A DNA stretch of 64,000 nucleotides. Source: Pomphorhynchus laevis. Its lineage: Eukaryota > Acanthocephala > Palaeacanthocephala > Echinorhynchida > Pomphorhynchidae. The stretch spans positions 1-64,000 of the forward strand of contig WNNJ02000680.1 in assembly GCA_012934845.2 (NCBI GenBank). The letters are read 5' to 3'. Made by a program: the position numbers and the translations under genes. This document shows positions 22,186 through 34,175 of the stretch, in pieces; the first letter of the stretch is position 1; every line of letters begins with the position of its first letter. Under the pieces are notes generated by a model. The model worked only from the letters and a program-made list of their open reading frames with translations. It made no database searches and was not told the DNA's origin.

Positions 22186-24576
22186 ATGCAAAGTAGTCAA
22201 GAGCCTTTTTCACTGAATATACTTCAGTGGAATTCGGGAGGTGCTTCTGCCCTTAGCCTTCTATCTGGTAGAGATGCGGATCTTATAGTCCTTCAGGAGA
22301 CGCGGTCTATCCGTATCCCCCAGGACATTACTCGATTTATCCCCAAGCATATTTACACCCACTTCACTCCGTACATAACCCCTCCTCACGCCTCTTCATC
22401 TCAAGGTCTTTTAACCCTAGTTAAATGCTCCTTAAGATCATCCCTTCTTTTAAACTATTCTTGTCCAGCCCTGTCTTGTTTAGCTGTTTCACTTTGTAAG
22501 AATGGTAAACGTATCAGCATAGCCAATATCTATATTAGGCCAGGGGAAATTCACAAGAACCGTGATCTCCTGGACCGTATTTTGGGTAGTGGCTATGACA
22601 TGTTACTCGGTGACTTCAACGACAGAACTGGTCGTTGGATTAATGCAGCACTCCGCAGAGCCAGGAACGATTACCTTATTCACAAACCACCGTCCCCAAC
22701 TTTTCATTGCTCAACAACTAATTCTCTTCTCGACATATTACTGCTTCATAAGATGTGGTTGTTGGAAGATACGTTGCTTAGAAGGAGGTTTCACTTTGAT
22801 CCCATCAGAGTGGCTTTCTTTCAGGCGGCTATCCAACTCTTCCCCATAATTGGTAATGATAATTTGACCGAATTTAATTCTTTCCTCTCCTCGCAAGCTA
22901 CCGCGTTTCTTTCGACTACCTATAAAGGTCATATTTACAATCCCACTCCAACAAAACTCAAGGTTTTGGCTAAAATGCTACGTCTTCCCAATGTCTCTGT
23001 TTCCGCCAGGCAGGCCATCTCGAATGAATACTGGAGCACTAGATATAGGTTCCAGCTGAGCAGGGATAAGGCGAACATCGCTCACCTTAACCCTTCTCAG
23101 TCTTCCTTCTGGAAGATATTCAAGAAGGAGAAGTTTGTCTGTTGGAAGGATAGAGCTTTGGGTTTGATTGTTAATATAGGCCTTGATAATGTTTTGAAGG
23201 AGTCAATATCCCTACATAATTATGGAGCCACTCAATCTCCCCAACCAATCCCGCCTTGGGGTGACTTCAGGAGCAGGGACTTATCTGTTACAGATATCCT
23301 TAACTCCTGGGGGCCACTTCCGGGCACCTCTAAATCCGTCGCTCCACTATCTTCTCGAGTCTGTCAGCTTTTGACAGCCGATCAAAGAAGAGAAGTGGCC
23401 GTCACAATGCTTTTAGCCTCACCATCCGATGTAGCCGGCATCAATATTAGTCGTAGAATTTTCTTACCAAAGCATAGTCCGGTTTCATGTCCCAAAGATC
23501 TGCGTCCCATTTCGATTCAAAACTCCCTCATCTCCATCTACGAAAAAGCGCTTGCGCGTAGAATCCGCGACCATTTAAGTAAGCGTAATTTGATCCAATC
23601 GAGTTTTCACGGGTTCGTCAAGGGACGCTCGGTTCATTCAGCAATAGGTGAAGTGCATCAGTTTTGTAGGGATAATAGCCATCAACTAGCTGTGGCTGTT
23701 TTCCTTGACTTTTCTGCTGCATTTGACCGCATTTCCATTCCCTTTGTTATCTCCTCTCTCAGGTCCCTCGGGTTGCCTGCGAGAATTGTTAACAGGGTGG
23801 AGATATTACTGTTTACCAAGAGGTTCTACTATGAAGACGACCCTGATGCGTGTCAGTTCTACCCTATTACAGGTGTGCCCCAAGGATCCTCACTTTCTCC
23901 TATCTTATTTCTTGCTGCCTCCATTGTACTATTCAAGAATTTTAAACGTGATCAACATGTAGTGGTATACGCTGATGATACCACGGCCCTGTTCTCTGGA
24001 CGCAGGTGCAAAGATGTCGCTTCGAACATCAGCCGTTTCTTTTTAAGATTAACAGACCAGCTGACCCTATCCAATCTTATTTTAAATTCATCCAAATCGC
24101 AGGTAGTTGTCTTTCATGGCACCCCTGCGACAAAGAAAAAATTAAAGAGACTAGCACTCTCAGCTCTATCTTCTATATTGACTAATCAACCACTCCCTAC
24201 CTTCACAAGTCGAGTAAAATACCTGGGGTTCACTGTTACGGTGAACTGGTCGGCGAAAGCTGACCTGGATAGACTTAAACGTATCCTGAAGAAAGCTAGG
24301 TGGGCCCTGAAACGGGCTCAGCATTTGTCGTTGAATGGGAAAACCCAAGTGCGCCTCTGGGGTACTTGGGCTATCTCGGGATTAGTCTTCTTTTCGAGAG
24401 GACGTCCTCCAGAGCAAAGACTAAGGTTTCTCAAGCTCCTCATCTCGCGATTACCGCGCATAGTCCGCCTAGATTGGATTCTTCGGGGGGGGGTGATAGA
24501 CCCCGGGTGGTTCAGTCGAAGAGCGGCGTGTTGGATTAGCTGGAGGGCTCAGATCCCGCTGGACCTGAGGCCGTAG
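22186..24576 (+). CDS. LINE ORF2: AP endonuclease plus reverse transcriptase
   Basis: 796 residues. The endonuclease starts SLNILQWNSGGASALSLLSG with LIVLQETRS, IANIYIRPG and MLLGDFNDRTGRW (about 10-155). RT motifs: LRPISIQNSLISIYEKAL, HGFVKGRSVHSAI, motif A VFLDFSAAFDRI, motif B GVPQGSSLSPILF, motif C VVYADDTTALF and KYLGFTVTVNW. No RNase H domain is visible. Compared with the copy at 58276 it lacks 24 codons after KMWLL, including a TTSHDLIRW string where the SDH-like motif of AP endonucleases would be, so nuclease activity is doubtful. Both copies also pass directly from SPSDVAGIN to ISRRIFLPK, which looks shorter than in related RTs. Confidence 0.85.
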   Translation: MQSSQEPFSLNILQWNSGGASALSLLSGRDADLIVLQETRSIRIPQDITRFIPKHIYTHFTPYITPPHASSSQGLLTLVKCSLRSSLLLNYSCPALSCLAVSLCKNGKRISIANIYIRPGEIHKNRDLLDRILGSGYDMLLGDFNDRTGRWINAALRRARNDYLIHKPPSPTFHCSTTNSLLDILLLHKMWLLEDTLLRRRFHFDPIRVAFFQAAIQLFPIIGNDNLTEFNSFLSSQATAFLSTTYKGHIYNPTPTKLKVLAKMLRLPNVSVSARQAISNEYWSTRYRFQLSRDKANIAHLNPSQSSFWKIFKKEKFVCWKDRALGLIVNIGLDNVLKESISLHNYGATQSPQPIPPWGDFRSRDLSVTDILNSWGPLPGTSKSVAPLSSRVCQLLTADQRREVAVTMLLASPSDVAGINISRRIFLPKHSPVSCPKDLRPISIQNSLISIYEKALARRIRDHLSKRNLIQSSFHGFVKGRSVHSAIGEVHQFCRDNSHQLAVAVFLDFSAAFDRISIPFVISSLRSLGLPARIVNRVEILLFTKRFYYEDDPDACQFYPITGVPQGSSLSPILFLAASIVLFKNFKRDQHVVVYADDTTALFSGRRCKDVASNISRFFLRLTDQLTLSNLILNSSKSQVVVFHGTPATKKKLKRLALSALSSILTNQPLPTFTSRVKYLGFTVTVNWSAKADLDRLKRILKKARWALKRAQHLSLNGKTQVRLWGTWAISGLVFFSRGRPPEQRLRFLKLLISRLPRIVRLDWILRGGVIDPGWFSRRAACWISWRAQIPLDLRP

Positions 24577-25056
24577 AATAAATAGAAGATTGAATGATTA
24601 ACGAATTGATATTATTTTTGTCTTCTCTTGCATGTTTTGTTCTGTGTAACACGTTTTTTATCGGTTACAAGTTTTGTTTAAGAAAATCCTTATCTTATAA
24701 ATCCAGTTTTTACAGCGAAAATGGAAGGAATATCTATGGAACAAAGGGAAAAAGACATTGTTTAGGTAAATTCCTTGCCATACGTCGATGCTGTCAAGGT
24801 TAGTGATAATTTAAAGTTTTCTGGTGATGGGGAGGTACTTCCCACATCCCTAAATTAAGGAACTTGATCATCATAAAAGTAAAGAAACCTATTCAACGAT
24901 AGGAATTATTTAACGTTTTTTACGTTCTTTTTGTTTGGATTTTCCAAACATAATAGTATTTAACAGTGTAAAATGTTATCCTACGGAGATAAAGGTTTCA
25001 TTTGGCTCGTCCGATCTAGCCAACAGTTATGTGAAGGTTTTTAATCTAGACTAACT

Positions 25057-25653
25057 GTGTATGGTGAACTGACTGCGAAGTTTATTGTTGGTACGCTGAA
25101 AATGACTAATATTAACTGTTTTTTGGATGACAAAGATGTTGTAACTTTGGAATCATCGTTTGGTATCTCTCAGTTCCGATCTATAATGGGCAGGGATGGG
25201 AACCCCATCCCTGTAGGCTTCTGTACAGCTTCTGTCGATATCTCCGAGTGTTAAGCGAAATCCAAATGCAACCCCTTATTGGGTTTTAATATTCGCTTTA
25301 CTGTTATAGATAAAGACGAGTTTACATACCCCTACTGCACCAGGTGTCACAAATGGGGACATTGGGCTTCCAGCTGCAGTAGGACCCCTTTATGCGAGGT
25401 TTGTGGCTCGGCAAGAAGCTTCTCAATTCAGTCTGACATTCGCTGCACTGACACCCTGTCCTGCCCGGACTGTGGGGGTAGGCATCCTGCCTGGGGCAGG
25501 AAGTGTAGCCCCTTCAAAAGTTACAAAAATACCTTCATCAAGCCTCATCCTAAGGCAACAGTATCATACGCAAATGTTGCCTCCTCTCGGATGAAGGATT
25601 CTGAGATCATGCGCATTTTGGATCTTAAAACTGATGAGTCTCACAAAAAATGA
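25057..25653 (+). pseudogene. LINE ORF1 remnant, copy 2
   Basis: Encodes MGRDGNPIPVGFC, CNPLLGFNIRFTVIDKDEF and zinc knuckles CTRCHKWGHWASSC, CEVCGSARS and CPDCGGRHPAWGRKC, broken by a stop near 25252. It ends with MKDSEIMRILDLKTDESHKK. Knuckle spacing resembles the 46.2-47.3 kb fragment more than copy 1. Confidence 0.7.
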
Positions 25654-25923
25654 AAAGGCTAGTAAGATGGCCTTGGGAGCAATTGTTAAGAATTCAATAG
25701 TTCCAGCTGCTATAGCCATGCCTGAGTCCTAGAAGAGGGGGCTTCGGTCCATATAGTTCCCCCTATAAAGATCGGCAAGATGATTCGGGGCAAAAAAAAT
25801 AGGGAAAATGAAGATTTTGCCAAGGGAGAACCGCCCCTGGATGGATCTAGTGGCAATGGGGACAACATTTCCGCACCTAGCTCTGCCTAGGTAGGCAATC
25901 CCCCATCCGACTAATACACCACA

Positions 25924-27543
25924 ATGCAGAGTACGCGTGAGCCTTTTTCACTGAATATCCTTCAGTGGAATTCGGGAGGTGCTTCTGCCCTTAGACTTCT
26001 ATCTGGTAGAGATGCAGATGTTATAGTCCTTCAGGAGACGCGGTCTATCCGTCTCCCCAAGGACATTACTCGATTTATTATAAAGCATAAATGTTCCCAC
26101 TATACTCCGTACATTACCTCACCTCACTCCTCTTCATCTCAAGGACTCTTGACCTTAGTTTATTGCCCGTTAAGATCCTCCCTCTTATTAAACTATTCAT
26201 GTACAGCCATGTCTTGTTTGGTAGTTTCACTTAGTAAGAACGGCAAACGTCTCAGTCTAGCCAATGTATACATTCGTCCATGTGGGATTCACAAGAATCG
26301 TGACCTCCTGGATGGTATTATTAACAACGGTTATGACATGACACTTGGGCACAACAACGACAGAACTGGTCGTTGGATCAACGCAGCACTTCACAGAGCT
26401 AAAAACGGCTATCGTATTCACAAACCACCACCCCCACCTTTCATTGCACATCAACAAATTCTATCCTCGACATTTTACTGCTTCACTCGAGGTGGTTGCT
26501 TAAACCCCTCTGCACGGAGCAATCGCGCCAACAACTGTCCACCTCTCATGACCTATTCGTTGGAGAATTGATGATGCGTTGCTTCGAAGGAGGTTTCACT
26601 TTGATCAGATCAGTGTCCTTCTTCCAGGCGGCTATCCGACTCTTTCCCCAAATAGGAAATGAGTCTTACCGAATTAAATACCTATCTCTCTTCACAAGCT
26701 ACCGAGATTCTATCAACTAACTATAAAGGTCGCATTTACAATCCCACTCCGACGAAACTCAACGTCCTAGCAAAATTGCTTAACCTCCCTTATCTCTCTG
26801 CTTCCGCCAAACAGGCCCTTTCGAATGGAGCACTAGATATAGGTTCCAGCTGAGTAGGGATAGGGGAAATATTGCTCGTCTTAACCCTTCCCAGTCTTCC
26901 TTTTGGAAGATATTCAAGAAGGAGAAGTTTGTTTGTTGGAAGGATAGGGCATTGAGTTGGATCGGTAGGATAGGCCTTGAAAATGTTTTAGAGGAGTCAC
27001 TAGCCCTGCGAGAGGTTGCCTGTGAGAATTGTGAACAGGGTGGAGATTCTGCTGTACACCAAGCGATTTTACTCTTGAGACAACCCTGATGCGCGTTAGT
27101 TCTACCCTATTACGGGTGTGCCTCAAGGTTCACCACTTTCTCCTATATTATTTCTTGCTGCTTCCATTAACCTCTTTAAAATATTTAAAAGTGTACAACG
27201 TCTAGTGGTGTACGCTGATGACACCACATCCCTGTTCTCTGGACACAAGTGTAAAGACGTAGTCTCAGACATCAGCCGTTTCTTTTCAAGATTAAAAGAC
27301 CAGCTTCCACCATCCAATCTTATTCTAAACTCCGCGAAATCGCAGGTAGCTGTCTTTCATAATACCCCTGCAACAAAGCAAAAACTTAAGAGATTAGCAC
27401 TCTCTGCGCTCTCCTTATTCGCCTCTGAACCACTTCCCACCTTCACAAGTCGAGTAAAATACCTGGGGTTCGCCGTTACGGTGAACTGGTCGGCGAAAGC
27501 TGATCTGAATAGTTTCAAACGTATCATGAAGAATGTTATGTAA
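25924..27543 (+). pseudogene. LINE ORF2 remnant, copy 2
   Basis: Opens MQSTREPFSLNILQWNSGGA like copy 1. The AP endonuclease part reads to about 26570 with LGHNNDRTGRW where copy 1 has LGDFNDRTGRW, so the catalytic GDFN is altered. RT pieces follow in shifting frames; motif C VVYADDTTSLF is at about 27205-27237 and KYLGFAVTVNW at about 27457-27490. A segment between the pre-RT region and motif B is lost. Dead copy. Confidence 0.8.
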
Positions 27544-28649
27544 GCCCTGAAACGGGCCCAACATATGTAATTCCAAGATAAAACCCAGGTGCGCCATTGG
27601 GGCACTTGGGTTATCTCGGATTAATCTTCTTTTCGAGAGGACATACCCCGGAGCAAAGACTAAGGTTTCTTAATGTCTCTCGTTTACCCAGCACAGTTCG
27701 CGCCGATTGGATTTTTCGGGAGGTGAAAGACCCCGGGTGGTTTAGTCGGAGGGCGGCCTGTTGAATCGATTAGGGGGCTCAGATCCTCCTGGACCTGAGG
27801 CCGTGAGAAGATCGAAAGAAGCCCGTTTGACAATTCGATGTTTTGGTATCTGTTGATGGTTTGACGTTTGACTGTTTTGCTGTTGACCATGTCTAATTTA
27901 ACTGTTTGTATTTTTAATAAAACCCTTATTATAGATGATGAACAAAGAGTTGATGATACACAGTTTGTGTTTATAGTTTGCGAACGGTAAACGTTTGCAA
28001 AATGCCCCTTCCTCATTTGTAATAAGTTGCATTTTGAGCAGAACAACGAATTCGAGAATGGTAATCTTGACTACATAATAAGCACAACTTCGAAAACGGT
28101 TGCTTTGATTTGACCGCAGCACTGGTAGTGTTTGTGAGTCCATCTTGATCGATTGGCCGATGCTCATTCTGTCCAAATCGACTAGTGTTAGTTAATGAAT
28201 TTTGTCTGTGGCTGAGAGCAGTGCCGCTTGTTGATGCGCAGTTCCAAATACTTCGCGATCAATATGAATTAATTGAACTCTGATTTCCTTGATTCGAGTA
28301 GTCGCTGCCTTATGTATGCACTGTTAATTCCCTGGATGTGCTTGATCGTATGCAGTTGAAACCGAGAAAATATGACATTGACAGGTTTAGAATGTCGTTG
28401 TTAAGACATTAATTGTATTATTGAATGTTCAGCAATCTTTAATGAGTATGTAGATTTGCGACAATACCATATTGACGACTAAGCATAGATTCGCTTCTTC
28501 GGTGACGTCTGTCCGAAACCGTAGAAAACTATCGAGCTTTCGTTTACAGTGGAACAATTCAACTTGAGCGTCAGGTGCGTCCGGATCGGCGGTCAATGTC
28601 GATAGAGTAAGGAGTTAATCCATGACGTCAATATTCTTGAATAAACTGT

Positions 28650-28769
28650 TGTGCAATAACAGAGACGATAAGGCCAAATGACGGCTGTATTCAAAAATAT
28701 GAAAAACATGTTGTAATAAAGTAATTATACAACATTAAGAATATTCAATCATTATTAAATACACTACAG
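28650..28769 (-). repeat. 5' LTR of the old Gypsy fossil
   Basis: Partner of 13699-13816; gag-like sequence lies just below it on the minus strand (about 27890-28630), as expected for a 5' end. Confidence 0.55.
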
Positions 28770-29261
28770 CTGTAATTAATAATTAAATAAATATTCAGAA
28801 ATTTCATTTTGCATTGAGTGTACAACACAAATAAAAATTATTTTTATGTATACATTTTTATTACGCTTAATTACGTTGTTTACGCTTTGAATACGAAATT
28901 ACTTTGTTTACGCTTTGAACACTTCATTACCTTGTTTACACTTTGAACAAGAAATGAATATAGTAATATTCAAGAATTTAATTAACTTTGTCTTTATCTA
29001 TTTCGGGTTCTATTAAACAAAATAAAACATCCACAAATGTAAGTGCAAGCAGTTTATAGACACCTAGAATTAAGTACAGAAACTACAGGACATAGAGAAG
29101 AAAATATTTGAAAGCTACAAATTAAAAATACAAATAATATAATACTGAATGATATTGAAACAAATAGATAAATAATAATATTCATAATCTTTAACCAAAT
29201 CAAGAATATAATCGCTTATCTGATAGACCATTTTTAAACATTAGGAGTACTTAATTACTGT
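28770..29261. other. AT-rich spacer with a small minisatellite
   Basis: No gene seen. It contains the 28-bp x 3 repeat at 28871-28954. Confidence 0.5.
28871..28954. repeat. 28-bp minisatellite, three units
   Basis: Three head-to-tail units of TTAC-TTGTTTACGCTTTGAA type at 28871, 28899 and 28927, each with a few differences. Confidence 0.7.
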
Positions 29262-29373
29262 TGTGGACTTGATACCAAATGATGGTTTTATTCAGTAATC
29301 TATAATTAAATAAACACAAGGAAACAAGATAACAAACATAAGTAATGTTCATATTATCCAATATCATAACACT
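29262..29373 (-). repeat. 3' LTR of Gypsy fossil
   Basis: Contains CTTGATACCAAATGATGG; on the minus strand a GGGGAAGGGGAGAG tract precedes it. Confidence 0.8.
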
Positions 29374-32300
29374 CTCCCCTTCCCCATTCGTAATCATCTA
29401 AATACTTGGGAGGTTTCTTATTTCGTTTGCTTCTATTTAACAGTGATTCCCCGTTATTGTCTGAATTCGGCAGGTGTTGATCGTTGAACGACGATTCGTT
29501 AATGTACTTATCTTGGGGAATATACTGTTCCACCTCAGCAGCTGATTCGAATCCATTCGACTTTCTTTGCTTACCTCCAGCGTTTCTCTCGCAACATTTG
29601 CATATCGATCAACTTGATCTTGGGGATATCGAGCTAGCTTTCTGACGGACACGTTAACTTCTTTACCGTTAGCTGTTTGAACTAGGGCGTAATGGCCATT
29701 GGTCTGTAATAATTTCACTTTAGAACATCGTGGATCACTTTTCGTATAAGGATCATGACGCATCAAAATTGTTTGTCCACTGGTCATCCAACTTGGTGCA
29801 TTAGATCCGTTTTTCGAATTACGCTGAAAACAGAATAGGCGATCATGAGGAGTCTCTCCTGTAGCAATGCACAACAGCGTCCTCAAGGCAGATAGGGCAA
29901 CCGGCAGAACAAATTCCCAATCATTGGTTGACTTCTTAGCGGTGCGTAAAGCGAGTTGAATGGTCTACCTGATAATTCCTACGTAAAGTTCGATATGTCC
30001 ATTACCTCGTGGATTCTAAGGGGTACTTTGACTACAACTGATTCCCCGAGAGTTGAGATAACGACGAAATTCAGTAGATTGGAATCATAATCCTTGGTCG
30101 CTGTATATGCTGGATGGATAACCGAAAATACTAAAGATACGATTTAGTGCGTCGATCACAGACAAGGACGAACAATCCGGACACGGAATAGCGAAGGGAA
30201 ATCTCGAAAATTCGTCAATAACACAAAAATAAGCGGTTCTCGGTCTTGGATCGAAGTGGACCCTTAAAATCAACTCAATCTTTCAAAAGGTTGCGTTGTC
30301 TTGATAACATGTGTTGGAACTGGTTTAAAAAAGCATGGCTTCAACTCTGCACACACGAGACAGAATAACGTGACATTTACGATGTCTTGCTTGTCATATG
30401 GCAAATTATGTGAGCGGACATAATTCAACAATCCGGCTATTCCCGGATGACACAGGATTTCGTGTATGTATTTCAATTCTCCAGTACAGTCGCTAGTTGC
30501 ACATGTAATTCTTGACATTGCATCAGCTACTTTGTTGGCCTTGCCTGGTCTATATCTGATCGCAAACTTGTAAGGCGCTAACTTTAATCTTCAACGAGCA
30601 ACCTTGTCGTTTTTGATTGGGTTTGCTAAATTGTGATTGAGCAAAAAGGCAACAGATCTCTGATCAGTAATGACGTCCAAAATTCTGCCCATCAGAAAGT
30701 GTTTCCAATGTTTAAGGTCTTCTACTATAGCAAAAGCATCTTTTTTGACGCTTGACTGCCGTAATGATGATTTTGGTAAGTTTCGCGAATAAAAAGCGAT
30801 TGGCTGATCATCCTGACTGAGAACAGCGTCAATGGAGGAATAAGAAGCGTCGGTTTCTACCGTCAATGGAAGGTCTGGATTGTAAGCGCAAAGAAATAAA
30901 TTAGAAAGTTCCATCTTCAGTTCGTTTATTCTCTGATTGATACTCTGATCTAAGGGAAATTGGCTACAATCAACCAAAGGTCGAATTTTCGTCGAAAAGG
31001 CGGGAATCCATTTGGCATAATAAGCCAGTAATCCCAAAAGTCGCTTCAAAGATTGTGTTATTTTCAGGAATAGGATACGTCATAAGAGGACGAATACGAT
31101 CGGTATCGGGCTTCACACAACCTTGACAAATTGTATACCTAAGGAAGTTGAGTTTGGTTTTTCGAAGATTTGATTTCTCATTGATATTCAATTTATAGAT
31201 GACATCGACAAATTCGGTGACTCATATGTCATATTTGTTATAATCGTGACCGCAAATAATAATGTCGTCCAAATAGGAGAACACTACTTCCAATTTGTAC
31301 TCTTCGATAATCTTGTTCATGACGCGTTGGAATGATATTCAATTTATTGATGATGTCGACGAATTTGGTGAATCTTATGTCATGTTCGTTATAATCGTGA
31401 CCGCAAATAATAATGTCGTCCAAATAGGAGAACACTCCTTTCAATTTGTACTCTTCGATAATCTTGTTCATGACGCGTTGGAATACTGAAACTGCATTAG
31501 TTAATCCGAATGGGATCCTGTGAAATTGATACAATCGTCCCTCTGCTTCGAAGGCAGTGTATTGCTTGACCACTTTCAGTAATGGTATTTGATGATAAGT
31601 GTTAGATAAGTCGATGGTAGAGAACACTGAATGTGATGCTATATTTGATATCAGATGCTCGATATTTGGCAGTGGATAAGCATATAGTGTTGTAAAGCAA
31701 TTGATTGTTCGGGAATAGTTTACTACCATTCTACTTTTGCCATTTCGATTTGTAACGACTAAAATTTGTGCTCTTCAAGCAGAATGACTTCGATAATGTC
31801 AGCTTTTAGGAGTTTATCTATTTCACTTCGGATAAATACGGCATTTTGAGGTGTTTGTCGTCTTGATTTAGTGGCAATTAATGAAAGATTATACGGAAGG
31901 TTTGGAAAAAGAGTGATTGAATTAGTTTTGATTGTCACCGTACTTAGCGTGCTTACGATCGTAAGTCCAGGAAGTTTTCCACCAAAGGGAAATTTCACAT
32001 ACGCGTGGTCTTTTATGAATTCCCCATCCAATATAACATCGGTACACAAGGATTGAATAACGGAGAAGCGGCAGTGTTCATAAACGGTATTGTTGTATTC
32101 AATCGAAACCTAGCATTGACTCTTGATAATTGCCGAAGATGCAGAAGAAGCCATATATACCCTTTTGTAACATGAAGTTGTATGGAGTACAAGTCTGTCC
32201 ACAAGATTTGAATCGATAAAATTCTTGCAGCTGCCGGTATCTACAAGAGCCTCGGCTAACTTACCCTCAATAAGAAAACACGCGCCTGTGATTTCTGATC

Positions 32301-33143
32301 TATCGAAGAAGGTTTAGAGATTGAACAGATCGCAGATGAAGTAAATTTCAGAATCCTACGTTTTAAGCGGCATACCTTGGCGAAATGCCCAGATTTTCGG
32401 CAACTGAAAAATGTAACATCACGTGCCGGACATTAAGTACGAGGATGATAGTTATTGCTGCATAATAAGCATAGTTTGCTGTTACGGAGGGCAGCGTTAA
32501 ACAATTGTTTATGATTTTCAACGAATTATTCGAATTCGTCATTTTTTTGCGCAACAGTCGCTAGACTCGTATTGTCGGAGGGGACAAATAAGGCTGCTTG
32601 TTGTTGAGCTGCCTCTAATGATGCAGCCATCGAAACGATTCAGTCTAGGTCACTTTTGTTTGACTCGAGAATCCTTTCTCGACTATAGGAGTTATGTATC
32701 CCTTGAATGACCAAATCTGTGATGTAATTTTTTCGATTTATTTCCGCGTTTACTGCTTGGAAATCACATTGTGGGGCGAGATCTTCCAGCTGTCGAACAC
32801 ATTTAGAGATGCACACCGATTTTTCTTGGCAGAATGTATGCAATTGGAATCGCGCAAAAATGACGTTGATTGGCTTCTTGAACTTGTCATTATGTGTATT
32901 GATTACGGAATCAGATGTAGCACAGTCGTTAATATGCTTGTAGAGACGTGAAGATAACAGATTAACGAGTATAAATCTCTTCTGTTCATCTGTAATATCC
33001 GTTTGCAAAGACAAAAAGTTGAACAACTTCTGATGCCAATGATTCCACTCGTCTTAAGCGTTACCCGCGTCCGGCTCCAGACTGAATGTGCTGGGTGTTA
33101 TAAGCTTTTCCATGTTACGATAGTGCAAACTTGACGGAATAAA

Positions 33144-33257
33144 TTGTTGTAGACTTGATACCAACTGATGGTTTTATTTAGTAATCTATAATTAAATAAA
33201 TACAAGAAAACAAGGTAAGAAACATAAGTAATGTTCACATTATCCAATATCATAACA
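33144..33257 (-). repeat. 5' LTR of Gypsy fossil
   Basis: Contains CTTGATACCAACTGATGG; partner of 29262-29373. Confidence 0.8.
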
Positions 33258-34059
33258 ATTGCACAGTAAGCATTTGCCCAAACGTTAATCAAACATTTTT
33301 ACATGCATTTAGAAAATTAATAGTAGGTCAAGCTTGAATTTTACATAATTCCCACTCGTTCAAGTCTTCAAGAAGTTTAAGAAATGATTTAAAAATGCTG
33401 TGTTTTAATTTTGTTATTTATCCAGCAAAATTGCAAAGTCAAATACTTGTGTATATTCAAGCAAGGATATTTGTATACTTGATTGAACACTGAATTGAAT
33501 TTAAAGATAAATAAAGTAGACATTTCGATTAGCCAATTCAAAGTCGGTATAATAGTAGCTGCAAGTTAATATAAAAAATATTTTTTAAATAGCTGCATTG
33601 TCGATGATAAGTAAAATATGGTCTTGAAATGTCATCTCGTTGTAATAGTTTTCAAAAAAGGAAATTAATCTAAAAAGCTGTTTTCCTTTCTCTTTAGAAT
33701 ACTCAAAGTATGCTTGTCTCATTATATCAATTTTGGCCGACTGTATTCAAAGATATGTCTGAACACGATTCAATTGTGGATTGCAAGTGATTCTTTCTGC
33801 TGTTTGTGGTTGATGTGATATTATGACACATTACGAGTTTAAGCGTTATTTATTTGATAAATAATTAATCTCACTAATATTAATTTAAAATTTTATAGAT
33901 ATAGCATCATTAGTCAAGTAATTAGCCCAACTGCAATACTGGTTTGATAAATAGGAGCCGAAACTAATAACTGACAGCTGTGTTATGTATAACTTCAAAT
34001 ATTTATTCTAAAACTGTATACTAGTAATTAGTTCAATTGAAATTTTAATTACTTTATTC
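33258..34059. other. AT-rich intergenic stretch
   Basis: About 800 bases with no supported gene or repeat. Confidence 0.5.
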
Positions 34060-34175
34060 CAATATGCACGTTGCTTCAATCCTGTGTTAAAGTCAATAGC
34101 AGTACGCTAAATTTCAGTAACCTCGTCAGCTGCTGAACCAATAGCTACGTTTCACGTTTCGTCCTTTAATGTAGG
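34060..34175 (-). repeat. Diverged relic of the hammerhead-like SINE family
   Basis: The minus strand shows GGACGAAACGTGAAACGTAG (34145-34164) then GGTTCAGCAGCTGACGAG (ending 34122) and TAGCGTACTGCT, matching the order in the repeats at 2063-2115 and 2686-2740. Helix II complementarity is weak here. Confidence 0.5.

Larger units (their letters stand above)
20707..24640 (+). mobile_element. Jockey/R1-like LINE, copy 1, both ORFs open
   Basis: A short 5' region, ORF1 (20811-22151), a 34-base spacer, ORF2 (22186-24576) and a short AT-rich 3' end. Both ORFs are uninterrupted, the best preserved copy in the window, although ORF2 lacks 24 codons present in the copy at 58276. It lies inside an old Gypsy fossil. 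Confidence 0.85.
24641..27830 (+). mobile_element. Jockey/R1-like LINE, copy 2, degenerate, divergent ORF1
   Basis: ORF1 remnants lie at about 24780-25653 and ORF2 remnants at 25924-27780, ending with GGACCTGAGGCCGT. ORF2 is very close to copies 1 and 3, but ORF1 belongs to a different subtype resembling the minus-strand piece at 46057-47320. A large internal part of the RT is missing (about 27000) and stops are frequent. The exact 5' end within about 24580-24780 is unclear. Confidence 0.75.
13699..28769 (-). mobile_element. Old Gypsy-type LTR fossil, split by later insertions
   Basis: Three minus-strand pieces fit one element by order and strand. LTR plus gag-like sequence is at about 27890-28769. 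The end of the protease region and the RT region are at about 19127-20215. The RNase H region, integrase region and 3' LTR are at about 13699-15484. LTRs of roughly 118-120 bases lie at 13699-13816 and 28650-28769; a purine-rich tract adjoins the first. The LTRs differ at roughly a quarter of positions, so the element is old. It is heavily broken (many breaks). A younger Gypsy fossil and a LINE cluster lie inside it. That the three pieces are one element is inference. Confidence 0.6.
29262..33257 (-). mobile_element. Gypsy-type LTR fossil with both LTRs
   Basis: LTRs of about 112 bases at 29262-29373 and 33144-33257 differ at about 8 sites by eye (roughly 7 percent). Inside, on the minus strand from high to low coordinate: gag region (about 33030-32360), protease region (about 32250-32000), RT region (about 32050-31200), RNase H region (about 31050-30590), and integrase region (about 30520-29440). 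A purine-rich tract adjoins the left LTR. Near full length, broken in several places, of moderate age. Same broad family as the two fossils at 13.7-28.8 kb. Confidence 0.8.
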
